The position numbers and the translations under genes were made by a program. Source: PALSA-1006 sp041660815 (GTDB lineage Bacteria; Pseudomonadota; Gammaproteobacteria; Burkholderiales; Gallionellaceae). Taken from it: 64,000 nt of DNA. The stretch lies in the NCBI GenBank assembly GCA_041660815.1, contig JBAZVN010000002.1, positions 124,001-188,000 of the forward strand, in the 5' to 3' direction. Each line of letters begins with the position of its first letter. The first letter of the stretch is position 1. The notes under the pieces are model-generated. The model did not search any database. It saw only the letters and a list, made by a program, of their open reading frames with translations, and was not told the origin of the DNA. Shown piece after piece: positions 29,201-34,423 of this stretch.

Positions 29201-31747
29201 GCTATGGACACCGCCGGTAATACAAGCAGCGCAGCGACGCAAAGCAGCCAAGCTTATGCGCCCCCGCAAGCGGGGGATGCCGTCATCGACTTGGGCGCCA
29301 CTTACGGCAAGCTCATCAAACCCGTGAATGTCGATGGCAATTGGTTTTACTTCTGGGATAGATCCGGAAATGGTGTGGCTGATGGCGGCATGGTGATAGA
29401 TACCGCTACCCATGATCAGCTCGATGCATTGTTCACCCAAGACATAAATGGCGTGACCGGAGGTGGAGGCAATACCACTGACACTTATCGATACGCCACC
29501 CTCAATGGTATTCAATTAGCATTACCCACACTAGGCTGGACAGGTATCAATGCAAGTCCAAGCAATACGGCAATCGGAAATACGGCGACACCAACGCAAG
29601 GTGATACCGCTATTAATTCAACTTACAACGATTTAGCCTCGATTTGGGATGCCTTCAATGCCAATAACGATGGCACACCCAGTGGTTGGATAAATGATGA
29701 ATATTGGTCCGCTACCGCAGGAGGAGCGGGCCACCTTCATTTCCATATGATAAATGGATGGACAACAGATAGAGGGGACACAGCCTCCCGTTTCGTAGTA
29801 TTGCAAGTGCTACCACCCGACACCACTGCGCCGACGGTCAGCAGCATTGCGCTCACTTCAGCCACAGGGATACTCAACAGCACGTTGAACGCAGGCGATG
29901 TAGTGCGCGCGACCGTGACGATGAGCGAAGCTACTTCGGTAACGACGACAGGGGGTACGCCAACACTGTCACTCAATATCGGCGGCACCACGGTGCAGGC
30001 CAGCTATGTTTCCGGCAGCGGTACAACTGCTTTGGTATTTGATTACGCTATCCTCGCTAATCAAACCGATGCCAACGGCATCAGCATCGCTGCTAATAGT
30101 TTGACCTTGAATGGCGGTACACTCAAAGATGCTGCAGGAAATGCGGCAACTTTGACGCATGCGCTAGTCGCTGATAATGCAGGGTATTTGGTGGACACCG
30201 TCGCGCCGACGGTAACTGTTACCGACAATCAGGCAGGTAGTGCGAGCGGCGCGATTACTTATACTTTCGCTTTCTCTGAAGCGGTGACAGGCTTTGATGC
30301 AACCGATGTCACTATTTCAGCGGGAACGAAAGGCACATTTACCGCTGTGAGCAGTAGCCAGTACACCCTGGTGGTGACGCCTCCGAGCGGCAGCGGTACG
30401 ATCACCGCCAATGTGGCAGCGGGTGCCGCGACTGATACGTCGGGCAATCTCAGCACAGTTGCTACGCAAAATAGTCAGGCTTACGCAACAACTCCGAGGG
30501 CGGGGGATACGGTGATTGACTTGGGTGCTTCCGGCAAACTCATCGCACCGGTTCAAGTGGAAGGGAAGTGGTATTACTACTGGGATATCAGTGGAGACGG
30601 AACAACCGCTGGCACCGATGCCGTTAATCACGTATCACTAAATAGTGCATTTAATCAGGATGTTAGTGGAAGTATCAATCCTAATGCCGGCTCGTCCGGA
30701 ACCACGGATGTTTATCGTTATGGCACTATCAATAGCATTCAAGTCGCGTTGCCGACTTACGGTTATACCGTTGATGCCAATGGCAAGGCCAATCCCAATC
30801 CCAGTTTTAGTCTTTATGCGAATGGCACGGCAGTGGCTGATGGGGCAACAACCAATGCGACCTACAACGACGTATTAGCCGTATGGGATGCGTATAACGG
30901 TAGTAGTACCGCAGGCAATATTTCGGGGATTGTTCCGGCATGGGGAATAATTCGTGTTTGGTCATCAACACCGGTGACAAACGGTCACGTTGCGGTGGAT
31001 ATGAATAATGGTTACGTCTACCCTAATGATGGTGATGTTGAAATCAGAAATGTGATACTTCAAGTCCTTCCCACAGCCGACGTCGTCTCCTCCGTTTCGA
31101 TTACCTCTGCCAGCGGTGCGCAGGCAAATACCCTGAATATAGGTGATGTGCTACATGCAACAGTGACGATGAGTGAAGCCACCACCATCACAGGTACGCC
31201 GCAACTTGCTTTAAATATCGGCGGCACCACGGTGCAGGCCAATTATGCTTCGGGAAGCGGTACGTCTGCTCTGGTGTTTGATTACACTATTCTGGCCAAT
31301 CAACTTGATATTAACGGCATTAGCATTGATGCGAATAGTCTCGCCCTAAATGGCGGCACACTCAAGGATGCCGCTGGAAATACGGCCACGATGACCCACG
31401 CGTTAGTCAGTGATAACGTTAATTTCATGGTTGCTACCACCAGCAAAATTGATCTGACGGGAAGCGGTAATAACACGATTAAATTAACCCTGGCGGATGT
31501 GATTGATATTGGAGGTAATAATATCTATAACACCTCGAATGGTTGGTCGAATATTGCGACAGGGATGGCGGATCAGATGGCGATCACCGGAAATGCCGGT
31601 GATGTCGTGCAACTGGTCGGCGGGGCAAGTTGGACGAGTGCCGGAACGGCCACTGAAACTGCCAGCGGTCATGTGTTTAATGTCTATAACAGTACTTCGA
31701 CTGGGCAATTGTTGATAGATCAATTATTAACTTATCAAGCGGTATAA
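14291..31747 (+). CDS. Giant modular adhesin with propeller-like arrays and DUF1566-like modules (about 5818 aa)
   Basis: A probable type I-secreted surface protein. The start at 14291 is preferred over an ATG at 14258 because AAAGG at 14278-14282 is well spaced and the N terminus then aligns with the prefix domain of the preceding giant gene (FKATLGSHYRVL, LQDFFVEG). A Gly/Ala hydrophobic segment follows near residue 165. Ig-like domains fill about 450-1650. Two eight-repeat arrays with VGSxGxYVVTW and IFVQKFNADG cores lie at about 1656-2097 and 2925-3375. Six modules of about 185-205 residues (GKLIAPVQVEG, YNDLLAIWDAYNG, YWSATP) alternate with Ig-like domains from about 2595 to 5595. The last 100 residues share GASWTSAGT and LLIDQLL with the first adhesin. 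No RTX nonapeptides were seen. Function in attachment is inferred. Confidence 0.88.
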   Translation: MSSSPGNSVKSVNLPPVLHNGQRVFQLKLGALNTFKATLGSHYRVLQNEEKDELRDGVVAKRIDNDLQLTYSDATVVQLQDFFVEGNRDHYDITLPADQGSYLINSESTLETSLNNGGQFAYESENTLATQSTFAAQLSSPATVSSNTHSFNLFDAFTYGGIAVAAGGGIILASGSGSASAAPTASTSPTVKNTVSGVIVAGPVIENNGLIVSLYDAEGKILLGSSALDAQGFYSVDIGDYSGALIAKLLDENPNPDFIDEATGLPKDISANLMAMSGITSNATTVNLNALTTLAALKAGVNYAAPQTTPLTVQEIEQVNSIVANAFGLSDLVGGAITTTVNSNGESNSNFNTGTLTQDVKYGAILAALSGMDALNAGDNNPMQATIDYLANEFEISYTQGQGAGAFNLAAMDAMVNGAGVAALTNSGEGQSSLTALVSNQLSQVSASVSIDAITPDNIINAQEQGIAITGATVAGANVVLTMGGTSHTATVTETTWSYILTAADLSAMGQGGETIQATATLSGGVTAGATRSIVIDTLVPVASSAPILEGGKTPSLTNTFTPTLSGVSEVGSQIKLYVNDSQNTLVGKAVPDANGKWSILTSSLGEGAHTLSVQLVDAAGNENLIGGEITFRIDTLAPAAPVINSITSDDIISAGEQAVAISGSAEANATIALSLGSNVRSITADASGNWSYSLLAADISSMGQGGVTLNAVATDLAGNSSTTGTRGINVDTLPPAPPASVILPNAADAMASEAVNGAFTVNAELGSVVTVTFTNGTNTIEQTFIATGAPIEVSLTTIDLITLGDGTISVSATATDAVGNVSQAGSSSFVLDTLAPDMPVINVVENNNVISKLSGASFVSGSAEANATVALSLGGHTYNLTADAQGNWRYLLLAADISSMGEGAETLSAIATDLAGNISLSATREISVNTSSPTITVTGVSLSADTGIAANDFLTNATNQTISGTLNSALTTGEKLYGSVDNGTTWTDITSKVIGTAINWTGATLAGSSNILFKMMNAFGNNSLATGGNGYVLDTVAPTLTISSDLSAIKAGQTATINFTFSENPGSTFTSADIVSNGGTLTGLAVDAQNPLVYTATFTPTVNLTSGLASVTLMSASYTDAAGNNGGTANSLSLSVDTLAPEPLSFVPVDGTNILPGGNLALSFSENIAKGTGNIRLVNDSDNTSATIAIASNEISLSGSTLTLNPATDLLSGKAYHVEIDTGAITDLAGNVWAGINDAAQWNFIASTPAISLDTIALDNRVNAIEGMQTIALRGLVSSNDAAVLADFLTTDFTVTLTPQGGGPAINVGVNAFNKQTGEWAGSIAANALSDGKIYDVAVSVLGTTGAANGAAAATRGQVTVDQSAPGTPVMNRVAGDDVINASEINSVISGSNESGTIVELRFGGTIHAALVNGTNWSYTLTAADLTAMGQGNESLIATASDMAGNKSGPVTRLISIDTLVPDAPGIALTTDTGHSASDKQTSNSSLTVTRSESMTTVQYSTDNSSWSNNFNAVEGSNTVYVRQTDLAGNISMVSNPYTFTFDSTLPVTPTIALSTDTGISALDKISKNALLNLSGIEASATVQYSTNNSTWTSSFTAAEGSNTVYVRQTDVAGNVSAVGNAYTFTLDTLAPTTEVKAKPIAAVQLYPTGMINGQYNDSVQIVAVGSNGDYVVTWSGIDTGNDRGIFVQKFNANGTAAGSQAMLEATGITNNSDQYPQISSIGNSGAYVVVWDGRGTTSTSSIFIQLFNADGTTNGSATKLDGVRNPYGNADDERPQITALGTGGEYVVTYHSWFWTGGGWDTAIMVQKFDAAGVAVGSAVMLDGYVPSGGNGFPQVSAVGSAGDYVVAWQGGDSGGDETIFVQKFNANGTVNGSMVSLEATGATNGNDNNVQLVGVGSAGEYVVTWQGIDSAGDQSIFVQHFNVDGTVKGSSVQLEAIGNSTGIDQAPQIAAVGSSGAYVVTWAGADSTGDPSIFVQRFSADGSLNGSATQLEATGVTNRDDNYAQISALGTSGEYAVTWAGIGTNNSWNIYVQRFNTDGSLKGNAVLLEGVAGNTDTLPQIAAVGNSGAFAVTWQGYNSSGYPNIYVQKFNADGSLNTDITLSADSGLSGNDFITNIAAQTISAPLSAALVTGETLHGSVDGGGTWTDITSMVNGTSVTWTGVTLAGSNSIQFKVMDAAGNAGPIYTKSYVLDTVAPTQTISTVDISANTGSSSADFLTNISSQTITGTLSANLAAGDKLFGSLDNGTTWTDISSKVSGTAINWAGVTLLGGNNSIVFKITDAAGNAGAITGSQIYVLDTVAPTQTVSSVGISTDTGSSTTDFITKIASQTITGTLSTALASGEVLYGSTNNGTTWTDIGSKVTGTAINWTNATLSGTNGTIVFKVTDAAGNSGSSSGTQTYVLDTVSPIAPAVALASDTGSSTTDKITSNAALTVTGTEANATVQYSTDSSTWTNNFTAVEGNNTVYVRQADVAGNTSSASSAYTFTKDTSAPTVTITDDAAGSASGAVTYTYTFSEAVTGFDATDVLISSGTKGSFTSIDSSHYTLMVTPPSDSGTITMDIAAGAATDTAGNTSTAATQSSQAYAPPQAGDAVINLGSSGKLIAPVQVEGKWYYYWDLSGDGTVNNSGNLNGGTDVVNHAFLNTLFNQNVSGGVNPNSTTAGTTDIYRYGTINGIKVALPTYGYTVDANGYANAGFNNYATGTSIADGTSTNPTYNDVLAIWDAYNGSTTAGNIAGIVPAWNNIRVWSSTPVNGAGSLAAHAAIDTQNGYVYYNTDDQSYLRNVIVEVLPLDTTAPTLAITSNVSAVKSGEIATITFTFSEATSNFVAGDVVTTGGTLSNFSAVSGTVYTATFTPTASLASGNASITVASASYTDAAGNNGGAGATPAISIDTLAPTTQVQSMPIAAAQLYPNGLMNGQNNDSVQIAAVGTNGDYAVVWSGIDSSLTDRSIFVQKFNANGTTAGSQVMLEATGITNNTDQNPQISAIGTSGAFAVSWEGRGTTSTSSIFIQHFNADGSTNGIATKLDGVAVGAKSGIANNDDQLPQITAVGTTGEYIATYYSWFWMGGGWDTQIMVQKFNADGTVSGSAVALEGASANWGNDRQPQVATVGSNGDYVVTWQGADVNNDQSICVQKFNANGTINGSMVLLDAIGVVTGDDNNSQIVGVGSAGEYVVTWQGIDSAGDNSIFVQHFNVDGTVKGSSVQLEATGNSTGIDQAPQIAAVGSSGAYVVTWSGADSAGDLSIYVQRFNADGSVNGSATLLEATGVTNRDDNYAQITALGTSGEYAVTWAGIGTNNSWNIYVQRFNTDGSLKGNAVLLEGYTGNTDLSPQITALGNSGAFAVTWQGNNSSGYPNIYVQKFNADGSLNTDVTLSADSGLSGNDFITNTAAQTISAPLSAALVSGETLHGSVDGGVTWTDITSKVSGTSVTWTGVTLAGSSNIQFKVMDAAGNAGPIYSKAYVLDTVAPTQTVSAVHFGADTGTSSTDFLTNTASQTITGTLSATLATGDTLYGSTNNGTTWIDITSKVAGTAITWTGATLSNSSNILFKISDTAGNVSVTTGNQAYVLDSVAPTITITDDTAGSARGAVTYTYTFSEAVTGFDATDVTISGGNKGTFTTVDSSHYTLVVTPPATGNGTITMNVAAGAASDAAGNTSTVATPNSQAYAQPQAGDSVIDLGAGYGKLIAPIQVEGNWFYFWDRSGDGTSAGADSTNQDTLASIFNHDINGVTNTTVTNINGVYGITETYRYATINGIQLALPTLGGQSSPPFGVNGINQNQPGTAVSLNTTTDNPTYNDLLAIWDATNGSGTVASTTAAPIAGVPSGWLSSHYLSATPHFGNHAVLQFNDGNCWTPQENGFASVALQVFPPDTTAPTVAITSNLSTVKAGQTATITFTFSEVPTGFAAGDITTTNGTLSGLAVDANNTKVYTATFTPTANMASGNSSITVVANSYTDAAGNNGVAGTTPTINIDTVAPTVTITDDTAGSAKGAVTYTFTFSEAVTGFDATDVTISAGTKGTFTTLDSSHYTLVVTPPVTASGTLTVDVAVGAASDAAGNLSTVATQSSQAYVPAPVAGDAVIDLGSNGKLIAPVQVEGNWFYYWDRSGDGTSADTGALNGGADYTTHDILDGIFNKDINGVINSTVANSDGLYGTTDTYRYATLGGVNLALPTAGGQSSPPYGVNGIVAFQPGTALSLNTTAINPTYNDLLAIWDSYNGTGTTTGVITTGLPSGWQGINYHSATPTDTGHAVVNLTNGSVNKVAENYNNDRVAVQVLFPDITAPTVSSISITSATGIQASTLNAGDVVRATVTLSESTLVTGTPQLALNIGGTTVQASYVSGSGTTALVFDYTILANQTDANGMSVDANSLTLNGGTLKDAAGNSATLTHSLVSDNAGYLVDTAAPTLTITDNQAGTTTGAITYTFTFSEAVTGFDATDVSISAGTKGTFTTTDSSHYTLVVTPPTTASGTLTVDVAAGVASDAAGNLSTIATQNSQAYAPAPTAGQSVIDLGGTYGKLIAPAQVEGNWYYFWDLNGNGTSTDDYSLAVPRDLFKHDFLDGIFNKDINGVVGGGGNTTDTYRYGTINGINLALPTAGGPSGFSYGANGLGQQQPGTVVSLNTTTDNPTYNDLLAIWDAYNGTGTATTNNGIPTGWLGDGYWSATPTSNGNHAYVNLNGSLVRNDSNDTNGNLFVAVQVLFPDTTAPTVAITSNLSTVKAGQAVTITFTFSEVPTGFVAGDITVSNGTLSGLTVDVNNAKVYTAIFTPTTNLASGNAGITVAAGSYTDAAGNNGVAGTTPNVSIDTVLPAAITVALTADTGSSTTDKITSNAALTVTGTEANATVQYSTDSSTWTNNFTTVEGNNTVYVRQADVAGNTSSASSAYTYTKDTSAPTVTITDDTAGSAKGAVTYTYTFSEAVTGFDATDVTISAGSKGTFTATDSSHYTLVVTPPSGSGTITMDIVAGAAMDTAGNTSSAATQSSQAYAPPQAGDAVIDLGATYGKLIKPVNVDGNWFYFWDRSGNGVADGGMVIDTATHDQLDALFTQDINGVTGGGGNTTDTYRYATLNGIQLALPTLGWTGINASPSNTAIGNTATPTQGDTAINSTYNDLASIWDAFNANNDGTPSGWINDEYWSATAGGAGHLHFHMINGWTTDRGDTASRFVVLQVLPPDTTAPTVSSIALTSATGILNSTLNAGDVVRATVTMSEATSVTTTGGTPTLSLNIGGTTVQASYVSGSGTTALVFDYAILANQTDANGISIAANSLTLNGGTLKDAAGNAATLTHALVADNAGYLVDTVAPTVTVTDNQAGSASGAITYTFAFSEAVTGFDATDVTISAGTKGTFTAVSSSQYTLVVTPPSGSGTITANVAAGAATDTSGNLSTVATQNSQAYATTPRAGDTVIDLGASGKLIAPVQVEGKWYYYWDISGDGTTAGTDAVNHVSLNSAFNQDVSGSINPNAGSSGTTDVYRYGTINSIQVALPTYGYTVDANGKANPNPSFSLYANGTAVADGATTNATYNDVLAVWDAYNGSSTAGNISGIVPAWGIIRVWSSTPVTNGHVAVDMNNGYVYPNDGDVEIRNVILQVLPTADVVSSVSITSASGAQANTLNIGDVLHATVTMSEATTITGTPQLALNIGGTTVQANYASGSGTSALVFDYTILANQLDINGISIDANSLALNGGTLKDAAGNTATMTHALVSDNVNFMVATTSKIDLTGSGNNTIKLTLADVIDIGGNNIYNTSNGWSNIATGMADQMAITGNAGDVVQLVGGASWTSAGTATETASGHVFNVYNSTSTGQLLIDQLLTYQAV
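19258..20580 (+). repeat. First eight-repeat propeller-like array
   Basis: Eight repeats of about 55-60 codons share the pattern PQIxAVGxxGxYVVTWxG, xSIFVQKFNADGT, GSxxxLEATG. Conserved aromatic and Gly positions and the even length suggest a beta-propeller blade. The third repeat is atypical, with an SWFWTGGGWD insertion. It lies in the second adhesin gene and is a diverged copy of the array at 23065-24415. Confidence 0.75.
21554..21789 (+). repeat. About 236-bp dispersed repeat, copy 1
   Basis: An Ig-like segment starting gataccggcagcagcacg is nearly identical to 28754-28989, exactly 7200 bp downstream in the same gene. Only a handful of differences were seen, for example cttc versus ctac near the end. 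Confidence 0.75.
23065..24415 (+). repeat. Second eight-repeat propeller-like array
   Basis: Paralogous copy of the array about 3.8 kb upstream. It has the same eight repeats in the same order, including the atypical third repeat (SWFWMGGGWD) and the seventh (GIGTNNSWNIYVQRF). Blade-for-blade correspondence shows the whole array was duplicated as a block. Confidence 0.75.
28754..28989 (+). repeat. About 236-bp dispersed repeat, copy 2
   Basis: Partner of 21554-21789. The pair is a potential substrate for in-frame deletion of 2400 codons by homologous recombination. Confidence 0.75.
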
Positions 31748-31822
31748 CTTGGCAGAATTTCTGCGATTGAAAATTGGAAGATATTTGGCGCCCCGAATCA
31801 ACGAGTCGTTTACTGCCCAGAT

Positions 31823-32743
31823 TTACTTGGTTGAAATAGGCTGGTAATCCTTGAGTTGAGATTCCTGTAATAAATACTTTTCAAATTCTTGTGCGGCAAT
31901 GGAAGGACGTTTTTCTTTGCGCTGCACAATATGCCAGTGTCTCACGATCGGAAAACCTTCCACGTCGAGCACGATCAGCCGCTTGGTTTCCAATTCCAGT
32001 TCAATGCCGTGGCTGGAAATGATGCCAATGCCCATGCCCGCCTGAACCGATTGTTTGATTGCTTCATTGGTGTCCATCGCCATGTGGCGGGGCAGGGCAA
32101 GCTGGTGGCTGGCGAAAAAACGTTCAACCACGCCGCGTGTACCGGAACCCTGTTCCCGTAGCAAAAATACTTCATTGGCTAATTGCCAGGGTTGAATTTT
32201 TTTCAGAGCAGCCAGCGGATGAGCGGGGGCGGCAATTACTACCAGGGGATTTTTCAAAAACGCTGCGGCGCGCATTTCTGTGCCGTCCGGGGGCTGGCCC
32301 ATAATGGCTAAATCAGCAACATTTTCGGTAAGTTGTTTGATCACCGCATCGCGGTTCGCAACGGATAGACTCACTTGAATCTTCGGGTGGGCTTGAATAA
32401 ATTTGGCCAGCAGCTGCGGCATAAAATAATTGGCGGTACTCACCACCGAGATATTCAAGTGCCCATGTTCCAAGCCTTTCATGGCGTTGAATACCTCGTC
32501 CATTTCATTTATTTGGCTGGTAATGCTCAGACTGTAGTGCAGCATTTCACGTCCGGCTTCAGTCAAATGCAGTTGTTTGCCTACCTGTTCGAAGAGTGGC
32601 ATGCCCACATTTTGTTCCAATTGCTTAATCTGCATGGAAACTGCGGGCTGGCTCAGGTACAATTCCTCCGCCGCACGCGAATGGTTTAAATGGCGTGCGA
32701 CAGAGGAAAAAACTTGAAGTTGGCGCAAGGTGAGGTGCAACAT
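31823..32743 (-). CDS. cbbR: LysR-type regulator of CO2-fixation genes (CbbR)
   Basis: A DNA-binding activator of the Calvin-cycle operon that responds to metabolic effectors. The N terminus has the LysR winged helix-turn-helix (LTLRQLQVFSSVA, AAEELYLSQPAVSMQIKQLE), followed by a periplasmic-binding-protein-like effector domain (GHLNISVVSTANYFMPQLLA). The protein is about 306 residues, normal for the family. It diverges from cbbM, the classical cbbR arrangement. The frame extends to an ATG at 32770, but that codon lies inside the palindromic operator. The internal ATG at 32743 gives an N terminus (MLHLTLRQLQVF) matching typical CbbR proteins, so it is preferred; neither start has a clear Shine-Dalgarno. 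Autoregulation through the shared 110-140-bp intergenic region is expected for the family. Confidence 0.9.
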   Translation of the reverse strand: MLHLTLRQLQVFSSVARHLNHSRAAEELYLSQPAVSMQIKQLEQNVGMPLFEQVGKQLHLTEAGREMLHYSLSITSQINEMDEVFNAMKGLEHGHLNISVVSTANYFMPQLLAKFIQAHPKIQVSLSVANRDAVIKQLTENVADLAIMGQPPDGTEMRAAAFLKNPLVVIAAPAHPLAALKKIQPWQLANEVFLLREQGSGTRGVVERFFASHQLALPRHMAMDTNEAIKQSVQAGMGIGIISSHGIELELETKRLIVLDVEGFPIVRHWHIVQRKEKRPSIAAQEFEKYLLQESQLKDYQPISTK

Positions 32744-32767
32744 AATGTCCGCATTGTAACCCTTGAT

Positions 32768-32784
32768 CATAAGTTTTACTTATG
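32768..32784. promoter_or_regulatory. Palindromic LysR/CbbR operator candidate
   Basis: CATAAGTTTTACTTATG is a perfect inverted repeat with 7-bp arms. It contains the T-N11-A signature of LysR-family sites (T at 32770, A at 32782) and lies between divergent cbbR and cbbM. It overlaps the longer possible cbbR start codon. Confidence 0.7.
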
Positions 32785-32812
32785 GCTGTAATAAAAAAGT
32801 TTGACTATTATT

Positions 32813-32838
32813 TATAGTTCGCCGCCAGTATAGTTCGC
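32813..32838 (+). promoter_or_regulatory. Direct repeat TATAGTTCGC x2 upstream of cbbM
   Basis: The decamer TATAGTTCGC occurs at 32813-32822 and again at 32829-32838, a 16-bp period, just upstream of cbbM. A TTGACT hexamer lies at 32801-32806. The repeat could be a second activator contact or contain the -10 element; spacing to TTGACT is not ideal for a sigma70 promoter, so assignment is tentative. Confidence 0.4.
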
Positions 32839-32879
32839 ATCGTTGTATCTCAAATTGTTCACCAAAATCAGGAGGAAAC

Positions 32880-34259
32880 ATGGATCAGTCAGCACGTTAT
32901 TCAAATCTAGACCTAAATGAAGCCGAACTTATCAAGAACGGTGGCCACATTCTGGTAGCCTACACAATGACCCCCGCAGCGGGCGTTGGCTATCTCGAAG
33001 CAGCAGCGCATATCGCTGCAGAATCTTCTACCGGCACCAACGTTGAAGTTTCAACAACCGATGATTTCACTAAGGGCGTTGACGCGCTGGTGTATGAGAT
33101 CGACGAAGCCAAGGGCATCATGAAGGTGGCTTATCCAAACGACCTGTTTGACCGTAACGTAACCGACGGCCGTGCAATGATCGTTTCTTTCCTGACTTTG
33201 GCGATTGGTAATAACCAGGGTATGGGCGACATCGAATGTCTGCAGATGCAAGACTTCTACGTTCCACCCCGCATGCTGCAATTGTTTGACGGTCCAGCAA
33301 AAGACATCACCGACCTGTGGCGCATTCTGGGTCGCCCGGTTGTAAACGGCGGCTACATTTCCGGCACCATCATCAAGCCTAAGCTGGGTTTGCGTCCTGA
33401 GCCATTTGCTAATGCAGCTTACCAATTCTGGCTGGGCGGCGATTTCATCAAGAACGACGAGCCACAAGGCAACCAAGTATTCTGCCCGATCAAGAAAGTA
33501 CTGCCACTCGTTTACGACGCAATGAAGCGCGCTCAAGACGAAACCGGCCAAGCTAAACTGTTCTCTATGAACATCACTGCCGATGACCACTACGAAATGT
33601 GTGCCCGTGCTGACTTCGCGCTGGAAACATTCGGCCCTGATGCAGACAAAGTTGCTTTCCTGGTTGACGGTTATGTTGGCGGTCCAGGTATGGTTACGAC
33701 AGCACGTCGTCAATATGCCAGCCAATACTTGCACTACCACCGTGCCGGTCACGGCGCGGTAACATCTCCTTCATCCAAGCGCGGTTACACAGCGTTTGTG
33801 CTGGCTAAGATGTCGCGTCTGCAAGGTGCTTCCGGCATCCACGTGGGCACCATGGGCTTCGGCAAAATGGAAGGCGGCAAGGACGACAAGGTTATCGCTT
33901 ACATGATCGAGCGCGATAGCTGCATGGGACCGTTCTACCATCAGGAATGGTATGGCATGAAGCCAACAACCCCAATCATCTCCGGCGGTATGAACGCGCT
34001 GCGTCTGCCAGGTTTCTTCGAGAACCTCGGCCACGGTAACGTGATCAATACAGCGGGTGGCGGTTCTTACGGTCATATCGACTCTCCTGCGGCTGGCGCG
34101 ATCTCTCTGCGTCAATCGTACGAGTGCTGGAAGTCCGGTGCGGATCCGATCGAATACGCGAAAGAGCACAAAGAATTTGCTCGTGCCTTCGAGTCGTTCC
34201 CTAAAGATGCCGACAAGATTTTCCCGGGATGGCGTCAAAAACTCGGCGTTCACAAGTAA
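32880..34259 (+). CDS. cbbM: Ribulose-bisphosphate carboxylase, form II
   Basis: Fixes CO2 onto ribulose 1,5-bisphosphate to give two 3-phosphoglycerates; it acts in the cytoplasm as large-subunit oligomers without small subunits. The 459-residue length and sequence are typical of form II. Visible active-site motifs are GTIIKPKLGLRP (catalytic Lys), GGDFIKNDEP (carbamylated Lys plus the Mg-binding Asp/Glu), HYHRAGHGA, the loop-6 sequence TMGFGKMEG and the phosphate-binding SGGMNALRLPG and GGGSYGHID. A strong AGGAGG at 32870-32875 precedes the ATG. It is followed by an intrinsic terminator and then cbbQ and cbbO, so readthrough or a second promoter must serve the latter. Form II enzymes suit low-O2, high-CO2 niches. 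All catalytic residues are present. Confidence 0.98.
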   Translation: MDQSARYSNLDLNEAELIKNGGHILVAYTMTPAAGVGYLEAAAHIAAESSTGTNVEVSTTDDFTKGVDALVYEIDEAKGIMKVAYPNDLFDRNVTDGRAMIVSFLTLAIGNNQGMGDIECLQMQDFYVPPRMLQLFDGPAKDITDLWRILGRPVVNGGYISGTIIKPKLGLRPEPFANAAYQFWLGGDFIKNDEPQGNQVFCPIKKVLPLVYDAMKRAQDETGQAKLFSMNITADDHYEMCARADFALETFGPDADKVAFLVDGYVGGPGMVTTARRQYASQYLHYHRAGHGAVTSPSSKRGYTAFVLAKMSRLQGASGIHVGTMGFGKMEGGKDDKVIAYMIERDSCMGPFYHQEWYGMKPTTPIISGGMNALRLPGFFENLGHGNVINTAGGGSYGHIDSPAAGAISLRQSYECWKSGADPIEYAKEHKEFARAFESFPKDADKIFPGWRQKLGVHK

Positions 34260-34281
34260 GACGAACGCGGTGTAATAAAAG

Positions 34282-34314
34282 CCCCTGCCGGACAATTCTT
34301 GCAGGGGTTTTTTT
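34282..34314 (+). terminator. Intrinsic terminator after cbbM
   Basis: CCCCTGC at 34282-34288 pairs with GCAGGGG at 34301-34307 and is followed by seven T residues (34308-34314). It sits 23 bp after the cbbM stop and may uncouple abundant RuBisCO mRNA from cbbQO. Confidence 0.9.
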
Positions 34315-34423
34315 ATCCAATCTGATTTGAGTAAACGAAAATCTTTTGTCTGCAGATTTCCGGGAAATCTGCGAATAAAAAGTTTTTGATTTTTTGAACC
34401 CGAGACAAAATAGGGAGAATCGC

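Larger units (their letters stand above)
22074..31075 (+). repeat. Six DUF1566/Lcl-like modules alternating with Ig-like domains
   Basis: Six modules lie at about 22074-22680, 25318-25917, 26535-27142, 27820-28405, 29270-29820 and 30500-31075. Each runs VIDLGxxxGKLIAPVQVEG, W(Y/F)Y(F/Y)WD, a TYRYGTINGIxLALPT segment, YNDLLAIWDAYNG, GW, a YWSATP or VWSSTP motif, then an Asn/Gly strand and VxVQVLP. The order of LPT, a D/N-L helix, YWS(A/S)T and a terminal beta strand resembles the DUF1566/Lcl C-terminal fold. That family link is inferred from motifs only. Each module follows an Ig-like domain beginning VTITDD. Confidence 0.55.

Noticed and set aside
33051..34295. Antisense frames of 233 and 174 codons opposite cbbM
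   Set aside because: They are shadows caused by the strong codon bias of cbbM; no family features are visible.
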